NCBI RefSeq assembly: GCF_000430725.1
Contig: NZ_KE387212.1
Coordinates: 58,407-122,406 of the forward strand
Source: Azohydromonas australica DSM 1124
GTDB lineage: Bacteria; Pseudomonadota; Gammaproteobacteria; Burkholderiales; Burkholderiaceae_C
DNA length: 64,000 bases
Direction: 5' to 3'
Position numbers and translations under genes: made by a program. Position 1 is the stretch's first letter. Every line of letters starts with the position of its first letter. The notes beneath the pieces are model-generated. The model did no database searches and was not told the origin of the DNA. It was given only the letters and a program-made list of their open reading frames with translations. This document shows positions 1 through 7,428 of the stretch, piece by piece.

Positions 1-10
1 GCCTACAGGG

Positions 11-97
11 CTTGCCCATCAAGCGAGCCGTATACATGCGTGCAGACCAGTTCCATCACAACGTAGAGCTTGCAAAAGGCGTCGGCTCCATACATGC
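11..97 (+). repeat. Left copy of an 87-bp inverted repeat
   Basis: The same sequence recurs in inverted orientation at 2655-2740 with only about six differences and one-base indels. Both copies share the blocks CTTGCCCATCAAG, ATACATGCGTGCAGACCAG, TTCCATCACAACGTAG and CGTCGGCTCCATACATGC. Together they bracket the IS5-type element and the first PEP-CTERM gene. I cannot assign the repeat to a named family. It may be a MITE or the end of an unrecognised element. Confidence 0.8.
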
Positions 98-178
98 GGA
101 AAAGTACGAGATCCCCGTCCATGGCCGTGCACGCCACCGGCAAAAGAGGCGGGTCCTGACAATTTCCACGGGACTTTA

Positions 179-1074
179 GAAGCTCTAACTTTTTGCCCTA
201 CGAAGGCAGCAAATGGTTCCAGCAAATGAGCGCGCAACCCAGGGTCAGAAAGGCCTGATGGATGTCGGCACGCCGCTCAAAGCGCGTGTGCAGCCGACGC
301 ATCTGGTGCAACCACGCGATCGTGCGCTCAACCACCCAACGTTGCTTTCCCAGACCGGAGCCATGAGGCGTGCGACGACGGGCAAGGCGAGGCCGCACGC
401 GCAGGGCTCGCAGCCAGCGCCGGTGTGGCTCCGAGTCGTAGGCGCGGTCGCCCAGCAGCGCCTTGGGACGGCGGCGCGGGCGGCCACGCTTGCCGCGCAC
501 CGGCGGCACCGACTGAACGAGCGGGCGCAGCTGCGTGCTGTCGTGGCGGTTGGCACCCGTGATGTGCGCGGCCAGCGGCACGCCTTGCCCGTCAGTGAGG
601 ATGTGGTGCTTGCTGCCTTTTTTGCGCCTGTCCACAGGGCTTGGCCCCGTTTGCTCGCCTGCATGAACAGCACGCACCGAAGACGAGTCGATCACGGCAC
701 GGGACCAGTCAATGCGATCGGCCCCGCGCAGCCGGGCCAGCAGCTCAGCATGCAGCTTGTCCCACACACCCGCAGCATGCCAGTCGCGAAGGCGGCGCCA
801 GCAAGTCATCCCGCACACGCCCATCTCAACGGGCACGTCCTCCCACTGGATGCCAGTCTTGAGGACAAAGACGATACCGGTCAGGCACCGCCGCGGGTCG
901 GCCGGCTTGCGACCCGTGTGGTCCTTGCGGCGCGGTTTTGGCGGTGGCAGCAACGGCTCGATCACAGCCCAGAGTTCGTCATCAATCAGCGGCCTTGCCA
1001 TGGTGGAACCTCACCCAGTAGACGCTCTCACTGGCATGCCAGCATCTACCATGCCCGCAAAAAGTTAGGGCTTC
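179..1074. mobile_element. Complete IS5-family insertion sequence (896 bp)
   Basis: Both ends carry the same imperfect terminal inverted repeat: GAAGCTCTAACTTTTTGC at 179 and, read on the other strand from 1074, GAAGCCCTAACTTTTTGC. The element is flanked by the 3-bp direct repeat TTA (176-178 and 1075-1077), the short target duplication expected of this family. It contains one uninterrupted transposase gene, so it looks recent and potentially active. It sits inside the segment bracketed by the 87-bp inverted repeats. Confidence 0.9.
198..1001 (-). CDS. IS5-family DDE transposase
   Basis: This 267-residue protein catalyses cut-and-paste movement of the surrounding element. The N-terminal part has the IS5 leader with LIDDELWAVIEPLLPP and the GIQWEDVP stretch. 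The catalytic acids are D105 in VIDSSSVRA, D185 in LLGDRAYDS and E225 in VERTIAWL, followed by the usual RLHTRFERR and CWNHLLPS end. Many relatives of this subgroup need a frameshift between two overlapping ORFs, but here a single continuous frame covers everything. The gene ends 19 bp from the left terminal repeat and is the only gene in the element. Confidence 0.95.
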   Translation of the reverse strand: MARPLIDDELWAVIEPLLPPPKPRRKDHTGRKPADPRRCLTGIVFVLKTGIQWEDVPVEMGVCGMTCWRRLRDWHAAGVWDKLHAELLARLRGADRIDWSRAVIDSSSVRAVHAGEQTGPSPVDRRKKGSKHHILTDGQGVPLAAHITGANRHDSTQLRPLVQSVPPVRGKRGRPRRRPKALLGDRAYDSEPHRRWLRALRVRPRLARRRTPHGSGLGKQRWVVERTIAWLHQMRRLHTRFERRADIHQAFLTLGCALICWNHLLPS

Positions 1075-1361
1075 TTAACTGAACTTTAGGCGCCGAGGCG
1101 CACCCATCTGCACGGGAAGTGCGTCCACCCCGGGCAATGATTGAAAAGTCACTGTGACGTTTTGCGCCGAGTATTCAGCGCTGCGTGGCGATGCACGATC
1201 TGCAAAGTATTAAGTGAAATATCAGTATCAAATGACGGAACTGAGCCAGCTTATTCGAGGGCTGGCTGTTGGCGAGCGTGAAAAATAGACTGGCACCTTG
1301 CACCGGAGTTTCCTCTGGATGGGTATGCCCGCATGGCGGGCTTCATTGGATGGAGGTGCCA

Positions 1362-2531
1362 ATGGTTGCACGTCATAGTCTGGTGGGCCTGGCCATTTCG
1401 GCTGCGCTGGCCCTGGTTGCGGCGGATGCCCAGGCTCAATTGCGTTATCGGCTCAAAGTTTTGAGCTTTGGGGTTCCTGTCGGCGAGGAAGAATTTTTCA
1501 ACCCTGCCGCCATCAACAACCTCGGTGCGGTGGCCGGCACGGGGTACCGTGAGGGCGATGAGTGGTACGACCTCAACGCCATCGCCCACGTCGCCCTGGG
1601 CAAGACTGCAGTGCCCTTGCTGGGTGCCGAGGCGTTCACTGAATCTCAAGCCTACGGGATCAACGACCGCAACCAGATCGTCGGCAGTTACAGGCTGCCG
1701 GATACCGGCGACCGTGTTCCGTATCTTTACCAGGGTGGCCACTATCGGAATTTGCGCGTCGAAGACACGAAGGGCGATGACTTTGCGACGGATGTCAACG
1801 CCTCGGGCCAGGCCGTGGGACGCGCCAACGGACGAGCCTTCCTCTTCGACGGCGTGCGTTCGCGGTATATCGACGTGCCCGGTGCCGTCTCTTCGCAAGC
1901 CCTTGCGCTCAACGATCATGGGTCCGTGGTGGGCTCCGCTACCTTCAACGCGCCCGGTGGCGACTACGAAGACCGTGCCTTCGTGTACGACGGCCGTGAG
2001 GTGAGATTGCTGAGCAGCCCGCCGAATTCGCAGCCTGCTCAAGTGGTCACCATCAACAATCCCGGGCAAATGGCCACCATCGCCTACAACCCCGATGACA
2101 ACGCCACCCGGTCCTTCATCTACGAGGCCGACGGCCAGGTGACGCAGATCGCCAGCCTGGCCACGCCGCCCGGGGAGCGGGAAGTGACCACCGTGACCGG
2201 CCTGAACAACCGGGGCTGGGCCGTGGGCCGCTCTGTCGGCAGCAATTGCACCGAATCGACCTGCTTCGAGGCCTTCCTGTGGCGCGACGGCAAGACCGTC
2301 AGCCTCAACGACCTCCTCGTGCCCTGGCAGGCCAAGCGTTGGCACCTGTCAGATGCCGTGGCCATCAACGACCGCGGGCAGATCACGGGCCGGGCATCGT
2401 TCGACTTCCTTGCCTTCGACACCTACGTGCTGACGCCCGTGCCCGAGCCGCAAGGCTGGGCGCTGTTGCTGGCCGGGCTAGGGCTCGTCGGCATGGTGGC
2501 GCGACCGCGGCAGCACCGTCCGGTGCCATAG
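1362..2531 (+). CDS. PEP-CTERM-anchored HAF-repeat exoprotein
   Basis: This is a secreted or surface-sorted protein of unknown function, 389 residues from the chosen ATG. That start is preferred over upstream in-frame starts because GGAGGT lies four bases upstream and the product begins directly with a signal peptide (MVARHSLVGLAISAALALVAADAQAQ). The body has repeated motifs such as GINDRNQIVGSY, ALNDHGSVVGSA and GLNNRGWAVGRS, typical of HAF-type extracellular repeats. The C terminus VPEPQGWALLLAGLGLVGM followed by basic residues is a PEP-CTERM signal, recognised by an exosortase that is not in this window. About 280 bp upstream are gene-free and relatively AT-rich, presumably the promoter region. 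Confidence 0.85.
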   Translation: MVARHSLVGLAISAALALVAADAQAQLRYRLKVLSFGVPVGEEEFFNPAAINNLGAVAGTGYREGDEWYDLNAIAHVALGKTAVPLLGAEAFTESQAYGINDRNQIVGSYRLPDTGDRVPYLYQGGHYRNLRVEDTKGDDFATDVNASGQAVGRANGRAFLFDGVRSRYIDVPGAVSSQALALNDHGSVVGSATFNAPGGDYEDRAFVYDGREVRLLSSPPNSQPAQVVTINNPGQMATIAYNPDDNATRSFIYEADGQVTQIASLATPPGEREVTTVTGLNNRGWAVGRSVGSNCTESTCFEAFLWRDGKTVSLNDLLVPWQAKRWHLSDAVAINDRGQITGRASFDFLAFDTYVLTPVPEPQGWALLLAGLGLVGMVARPRQHRPVP

Positions 2532-2962
2532 CAAGGTCCCTTCAATGCCCTAGCAACAAGGGCCAGGCCTCTGCGGGCGCCGCTGAATCGGCTGTCCGTC
2601 CCGCTGGAAAGCCCTCATTCCCGCCGCCCGGGGCAGGGTAGACAGACTTTCCGTGCATGTATGGAGCCGACGATTTTGCAAGCCCTACGTTGTGATGGAA
2701 CTGGTCTGCACGCATGTATCGGGCTCACTTGATGGGCAAGGCTGATTGCATGCCCGCAGCCTCGATAAGATCCGCGCATCCCGTCCTCAGCAAATTGGCG
2801 GCCTGATTGCTCAGCCGGCGCCGAAAACAGGTTCTCGGGATGCTGGTCTGACCGATCCGTCATCACGTGGCGTAGAACGTCGCAAACCTGCGCTGGGTGT
2901 GTTCCTTCTTGAGGTAATTGCTGCTGCCGGCCGTGTCCGAAGTCGGCGTGGCGGTGCCGAAC
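2532..2962. other. Gene-free stretch between PEP-CTERM gene and broken IS110
   Basis: These 431 bp contain the right copy of the inverted repeat (2655-2740) and then about 220 bp running into the truncated IS110-type transposase. That second part probably includes one end of the IS. IS110-type elements have poorly defined ends, so I cannot place the boundary. No reading frame here looks real. Confidence 0.6.
2655..2740 (-). repeat. Right copy of the 87-bp inverted repeat
   Basis: Reverse-complement match to 11-97; see that entry for shared blocks. The two copies lie about 2.6 kb apart in opposite orientation, so recombination between them would invert the PEP-CTERM gene and the IS5 element. 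Confidence 0.8.
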
Positions 2963-3987
2963 TCAGGCGGCACCAGAACGCACGTACTCGCGATCGCTGC
3001 TGAGCAGCGACTGGCTCATCCTGGCGTTCTTGTTGGCCAGGGCGACCGCGGCACGGAGGTAGCCCCGGCGCGCGATGAGCTCGCACAGCCACCTGCTCTG
3101 CGCGTCGGCCTTGCCCGCGGCATACCTGAGCACCGATCTGGCGCCGTGGATGAGCAATGTCCGCAGGTAGCTGTCGCCGCGCTTGCCGATGCCGAATAAC
3201 CGCGACTTGCCGCCCGACGAATACTGCCTCGGCACCAGACCGAGCCAGGCCGCCAGGTGCCGGCCGTTCCTGAATTTGCTGGCATCGCCAACAGCCACCA
3301 CGATGGCAGTGGCCGTCACGGCGCCCACGCCGTCGATGGCGCTGATCTTCTTGCACAGCGCCGAACTGCGCATGAACGCCTTGATCTTCTGATCCGCCTC
3401 AGCGATGCGCGCCTCGACGCTGCGCAGGTGCTCTAGCAAGTCCATCAGCAGGTCGCAGCAGAACTGTGTGAGCTCAGCGTTGTCACTAGACAGCACAGCC
3501 AGCATCGCACGGTGAAACGCCGCCGGCGACTGCGCGATGATGATTCCGCGCTCCGCCAGGACGCCACGCATCTGGTTGATGATGGCGGTCGATTGATGCA
3601 CCAGCAACTGACGCAGCCGGTGCAGTGCCTGCATGTCATGCTGCTCCTCCATCTTGACAGCCACGAAACGCATGGCCGGGCGGCTGGCGGCCTCGACAAT
3701 GGCTTCTGCGTCGTTGCGATCGTTCTAGTTGATCTTCACGAACGGCGCGACGTACTGCGGGCTGATCAGCTTGGCTTCGATGCTCATCGCCTGTAGGCAG
3801 CGCGCCCAATGGTGCGCCGAGCTGCACGCCTCCATCACGACAAGCCGCGGCTTGAGCTGCGCGATGGCAGCCAGCAGTCCTGGACGGCAGACCTTGGAGC
3901 GGTGCAGCACCCCAGGCGGTTGCGGCGGGTTCCGTGCAGCTGGAAAACGTGCTTCGCCAGATCGATTCCAAGGACGTCGACTTCCAT
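2963..3987 (-). pseudogene. IS110-family transposase, disrupted
   Basis: The pieces together make a typical IS110 transposase, but the frame is broken twice. The N terminus MEVDVLGIDLAKHVFQLHG starts at 3987 in one frame. The next part (LAAIAQLKPRLVVMEACSSAHHWA) is in another frame, so a one-base shift lies near 3910-3935. An in-frame TAG at 3725-3727 replaces the lysine of the usual FVKxNKNDRNDAEAI motif, which then continues as NDRNDAEAIVEA. The remainder is intact, with AIDGVGAVTATAIV and GLVPRQYSSGGKSRLFGIGKRG. Two lesions make it a dead element. Confidence 0.85.
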
Positions 3988-4108
3988 GATGGGCCTCCGT
4001 ACCGAAGTCTGGAAATCCGGCAACAACTCCGCCCGAAGAAATGAGGCGTCGGCTCCATCACAGTAGATGGGTGCGGTAACTGCCATTTTTCAATGGCCGG
4101 ACAAGCAA

Positions 4109-4384
4109 TTACGGTGTCCACGCCAAGTCTGGCGCCGTGGCATCGTTGCCGTCGATGTCACCGTTGCGGAACGCGGTGGGCGGACGCCAGAATCCGTAGT
4201 GATGCTTCGCGTCGAACACGGCCACCAGCGTATCAGCCATGGCCATGTAGGCCCGTGCGAACAGCCTGGCGTTCTGCACCGGCGTGCGTTCGCCACGAGC
4301 CGCGAAGTCGCGCAGGATGGGGTTGCATGTCGGCGCCCCGGTGAGCGTACAGAACTGCGCAACAGGGGCTTCCGACTTCGGGGC
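4109..4384 (-). pseudogene. Fragment of vanadium-haloperoxidase/PAP2-like enzyme
   Basis: About 90 residues in this frame match the helical core of vanadium-dependent haloperoxidase-like acid phosphatases: an alanine-rich AYMAMADTLVAVFDAKHHY followed by GFWRPPTAFRNGDIDGN and ending LAWTP. Family members continue after this WTP with the conserved PSGH region. Here a TAA follows immediately, so the active-site half is missing. The upstream side joins IS66-type sequence in another frame. It is an orphaned internal fragment with no plausible start. Confidence 0.65.
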
Positions 4385-4421
4385 GTGGGCCACCGCTGTT
4401 GCCGACATGCCGCGGCGCGCG

Positions 4422-4595
4422 GCGCCACTGGTGTACCAGGTTGGCATTGCGGCCGTGGGCCTGGGCCACAGCTGCCACCGACGCACCAGGCTCTTTGCAG
4501 GCCGCCAGCACGGCTGCCTTGAGCTCGGCGCCATGGCGCAGCCGGGGATTGTTCCTTGTACATAGACGTCCATCAACCGGTTTGATGGAAAGCAT
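4422..4595 (-). pseudogene. IS66-type accessory transposase (TnpA) N-terminal fragment
   Basis: The first 58 residues (MLSIKPVDGR..., ELKAAVLAACKEPGASVAAVA, HGRNANLVHQWRR) are the helix-turn-helix start of an IS66-family TnpA/IS3-like OrfA. The homology stops after the WRR motif and the frame runs into unrelated sequence. The rest of TnpA, TnpB and TnpC are absent, so this is a remnant left by a deletion or a later insertion. Confidence 0.7.
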
Positions 4596-4633
4596 CGTTG
4601 GCGTCTGGCTTCAGCTACTCAAGATGGGAGAAC

Positions 4634-4912
4634 TGGATGCTTACGTCCCGGCGCATCGAGGTCACGGTGTTCAGCTTCGCGGCCGTGCCGCACCTGGTGG
4701 TAGAGACGGGCAGCGTGGGCACCGTGCACACCCGGCTGGCGCACCCTGCGCAACGGTCGTTACCGCTGAAACTTTCTCGTGAGCTCGTACCCGTGCTCAA
4801 GATGCAGCAGGCGGTTCAATGGCACAAGTGCCGCACGCAGGCTCCCGCTCTGGTCTGGCTGCATGATCTGCTGCGTCAGTCGGTGCTGCTTACGGACGCA
4901 CGGGCAGCTTGA
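4634..4912 (+). pseudogene. LysR-type regulator, C-terminal fragment
   Basis: About 90 residues read like the end of a LysR substrate-binding domain: RRIEVTVFSFAAVPHLVV, the VHTRLAHP block, SLPLKL, then QAVQWHKC and WLHDLLRQS. Full-length family members carry about 200 further residues, including the N-terminal HTH, which are missing here. The fragment abuts the IS66-derived piece, which fits loss of the 5' part by an insertion or deletion. No function is expected. Confidence 0.6.
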
Positions 4913-5161
4913 CAAGCCACTGCAAGGCAAGACGTTTGACGCGTTCGGCCGATCATCCCGATTGAGGATACGTCCGGCGTCATGGGTGTCATGGCCGCTG
5001 CCTGGTGCAGGGATCAACGTGCTGGGGCTGATGCTCGATCCGCGGCCGGTCTGCCAAACCTGGTGAACTGGCTGGATGTCAACGCCGACCCGCTGCACTG
5101 GAGCCAGCGCATGGCCTGATCGGCTGCACTTCGCGCAGCTCTGGGCTCGACTGCCGGATGC

Positions 5162-5246
5162 TGGTGCGCCTGGCCGGACTCGAACCGGCACGAGTTTCCT
5201 CACTGCCCCCTCAAGACAGCGCGTCTACCAATTTCGCCACAGGCGC
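5162..5246 (-). tRNA. tRNA-Leu (anticodon GAG)
   Basis: The reverse strand reads GCGCCTG, then the D-arm signature TGGCGAAATTGGTAGACGC, and an anticodon stem CTGTC/GGCAG with loop TTGAGGG. The anticodon is GAG. A long variable arm of the class II type follows, then the T-arm GGTTCGAGTCC, the closing CAGGCGC and an encoded CCA. The length is 85 nt. The 3' end points left, towards the pile of IS and gene fragments, which is the side on which tRNA-targeting elements usually insert. No integrase gene or duplicated attachment site was found. Confidence 0.95.
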
Positions 5247-6017
5247 GTGGGCCGGCCTGGAGCCGGCGGCTGAGATGCTGGCAGGGGCCGCGCCCGTTGA
5301 GACGCAGCGGCCTGACCAAGGCGCGAATGATACCCGAAGATGTCGATGCCGTTGAGGCCACATCGGTGCCCGTGTCGATTCGCGTGCATCGAGCGTCAGC
5401 CACCGCGGTGTCTGCTGAAGCAGCAGCTGACGCGAGCGCTGAGCCTGCTGGAGCGCGTCCAGCAAAGCGACCGTCGGGCCGCCGAGTCGTGTACCTCGCA
5501 CTGCCGCTGCAGCAGCGCGCCTTGATGCCGCACCACCTCGAAGAGGAAGACACCGTGCTGTTGCCGCACACCGCTTGGCTGCTGATGGCAGAAAACTGGT
5601 CAAGCGTGGCGTCCCGGATGTCAACGGTGGTCGAACAGAAGCCGGCCGGCCGCCGTTGAGTAGCAGCACAAGAGCGCCTGGTGCGCTGCAGTCCGGAAGG
5701 CCAGCTTCGCATCGCAGGGCGTTGGCGGCATGTCGGCCACGAGAGGCGCGTCCGCGCCCGTACAGCCCGCGCAGGCGGCAAAAAAAGCCCCGGTCCTTGC
5801 GGAGCCGGGGGCTGTGAGGAAAGTCATCAATGAAGCGTAGCTGCGCTCCCGCAAGCTACGTCGCCATCTTGCCCGCCATGGCCGGCAAGGCCGTTGTGGG
5901 AATCCACAGGGTGCCGGAAAGGTATCCCTGCTCTCGCCGCCTGATTGCGCCAGCTCCCGCTGCAACTCCTACAGTGTGGGCAGCCGACTTCATACGAAAG
6001 CCGGCGAGGAGATGCCC
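5247..6017. other. Long gene-free stretch upstream of tRNA-Leu
   Basis: No reading frame on either strand in these 771 bp resembles a known protein, and the ORFs present have the composition of shadows. It contains a leftward intrinsic terminator (5780-5813) and presumably the divergent promoters of the tRNA and of the DUF4148 gene at 6018. Confidence 0.6.
5780..5813 (-). terminator. Leftward intrinsic terminator
   Basis: On the minus strand a GC-rich stem (AGCCCCCGG/CCGGGGCT, one bulged G) is followed by seven consecutive T. No leftward gene was recognised immediately upstream (5814-6017), so the transcript it ends is unknown. Confidence 0.7.
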
Positions 6018-6356
6018 ATGAAGCTCTACATCCCGATGGCAGCGCTGGCCGTGGCTCTGGCTTCCACGGCAGTCTGGGCACAAGACCGGCCGCTCACGCG
6101 CGCCGAAGTGAAAGCCGAGCTCGAACGCGCACGCGCCGACGGCTCGCTGCAAAGGCTCAACAGCGATTACTCCAACTGGTGGGAAGGCACGAGCCAAGGC
6201 GCCACTCCAGCGGGCGCTGCCGGCCGCAGCTTCGACAGCGGCGCACCGGCCATGCAGGGCGCCAAGTCCCGCGCCGAGGTGAGGGAGGAACTGCGCCGTG
6301 CCCGCGACAGCGGTGAGCTGGAGAACCTTCGGGATAGCTACGTAGGGGGCCACTGA
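6018..6356 (+). CDS. DUF4148-like small exported protein
   Basis: A 112-residue protein with a clear signal peptide (MKLYIPMAALAVALASTAVWAQ). After cleavage it has two copies of the DUF4148 pattern: LTRAEVKAELERARADGSL near the start and SRAEVREELRRARDSGELENL near the end. The family is abundant in Burkholderiales and uncharacterised. The ATG at 6018 is chosen over one at 6012 because GAGGAG ends only one base before the latter but six bases before the former. A strong terminator follows eight bases after the stop codon, so it is probably a single-gene unit. Confidence 0.85.
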   Translation: MKLYIPMAALAVALASTAVWAQDRPLTRAEVKAELERARADGSLQRLNSDYSNWWEGTSQGATPAGAAGRSFDSGAPAMQGAKSRAEVREELRRARDSGELENLRDSYVGGH

Positions 6357-6363
6357 GCCGGCC

Positions 6364-6390
6364 GCCCGGCCGATGTGAGGCCGGGCGTTT
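6364..6390 (+). terminator. Terminator after DUF4148 gene
   Basis: Perfect 8-bp stem GCCCGGCC/GGCCGGGC with a 7-base loop, followed by GTTT. It lies eight bases downstream of the stop at 6356. Confidence 0.7.
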
Positions 6391-6464
6391 CGGCCCGGCA
6401 CGGGAAGTCCCTTGCATACGCGTTCGATCGATGAGGAACCGGCCGGCGCGCTGCTGCGGATGGC

Positions 6465-7337
6465 TTGAGGAGTTGTCCCACGAAAGCCTTGTCGTGGAGC
6501 CTGGCCGCCTTGGTGCTTCAAGGCGCGCAACCCCTGCCCGCGCAGGCCGCCCTGCCCTCCTACCGCATCGATCTCCTCGACGCCGCGCCCGCCGGTTTCA
6601 CCTTCGGGCCCGCGTCGATGAACGACCGCGGCGCCATCGCCGGCCTGGCGACCGACAACAGCACCTTGCAGCAGCAGCTGGCGCTCTACCGCGGTGGCCG
6701 CTTCGAGTTCCTGGGCGCGCTGGACAGCCTGGGCGGCTTCAGCGACCTGCGCGAGGTGAACAACCGCGGCGAGGTGGTGGGCCACGTCTTCCGCAGCGAA
6801 GGGGTGCGGCCCTTCATTTACAGCCGCGGGCAGCTGTCGCTGCTGCCGCTGCCTGAAGACGCGCGCGGCCAGGCCCGGGTGCTGGACATCAACAACGCCG
6901 GCCAGCTCTTCGTCGGCTATTCGATCGACCGGGACAAGGACGCCAATGACGAATGGGGCGCCTATGTCTACGACAGCGGCCGCTACACCCTGGTGTCGGG
7001 CGGCAACTACTTCGGCGTGGACATGAACGAGAAGGGCCGGGCGGTCGGTGACTTCTTCGACGAGTCCGGCGACCCGATGATCTACGGCGCCAACCTGTTC
7101 GCCAGCGGCCAGTTCGCCACGCTCGACAGCCTCAAGCGCCCGAGCGACGTGCCGTGGCAGCTGCTGCAGACCTTCGCCATCGACAACCGCGGGCGCGTCC
7201 TGGGCTTGGGCAGCATCGCGGACAACGAGTACCGCTTCTTTCTCGCCACGCCGGTACCCGAGCCCGGGACCCTGGGCCTGATGCTGGCCGGCAGCACGCT
7301 GCTGGCTGCAGCCCACCGCCGCCGGCGCCCACGCTGA
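6465..7337 (+). CDS. PEP-CTERM-anchored HAF-repeat exoprotein
   Basis: A second member of the family seen at 1362-2531, 290 residues from a TTG at 6465. The start is uncertain: no in-frame ATG precedes the signal peptide, and a later TTG at 6489 is also possible. The body contains HAF-like turns such as SMNDRGAIAGLA, VNNRGEVVGHV, DINNAGQLFVGYS and DMNEKGRAVGDF. The C terminus VPEPGTLGLMLAGSTLLAAAHRRRR is a clean PEP-CTERM sorting signal with proline-glutamate-proline, a membrane segment and a basic end. Its function is unknown. No exosortase gene is present nearby. Confidence 0.85.
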   Translation: MRSCPTKALSWSLAALVLQGAQPLPAQAALPSYRIDLLDAAPAGFTFGPASMNDRGAIAGLATDNSTLQQQLALYRGGRFEFLGALDSLGGFSDLREVNNRGEVVGHVFRSEGVRPFIYSRGQLSLLPLPEDARGQARVLDINNAGQLFVGYSIDRDKDANDEWGAYVYDSGRYTLVSGGNYFGVDMNEKGRAVGDFFDESGDPMIYGANLFASGQFATLDSLKRPSDVPWQLLQTFAIDNRGRVLGLGSIADNEYRFFLATPVPEPGTLGLMLAGSTLLAAAHRRRRPR

Positions 7338-7428
7338 ACCGGCAGCCCCGGCCCAGGCCGTCCCGGGCCGGACGCATCCAGAGACAAACTTGTGAAACGG
7401 TGGCGAGCGTCGAAGGTGCCGCCGGGCC

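Noticed and set aside
1250-1310. Possible sigma-54 promoter (TGGCAC and TTGC elements) before the first PEP-CTERM gene
   Set aside because: The GG and GC dinucleotides do not have the required 10-bp spacing together with good flanking bases.
5211-5781. Open frames of 150-190 codons upstream of tRNA-Leu
   Set aside because: They overlap the tRNA or have arginine/serine-rich shadow composition, no ribosome-binding site and no recognisable motif.
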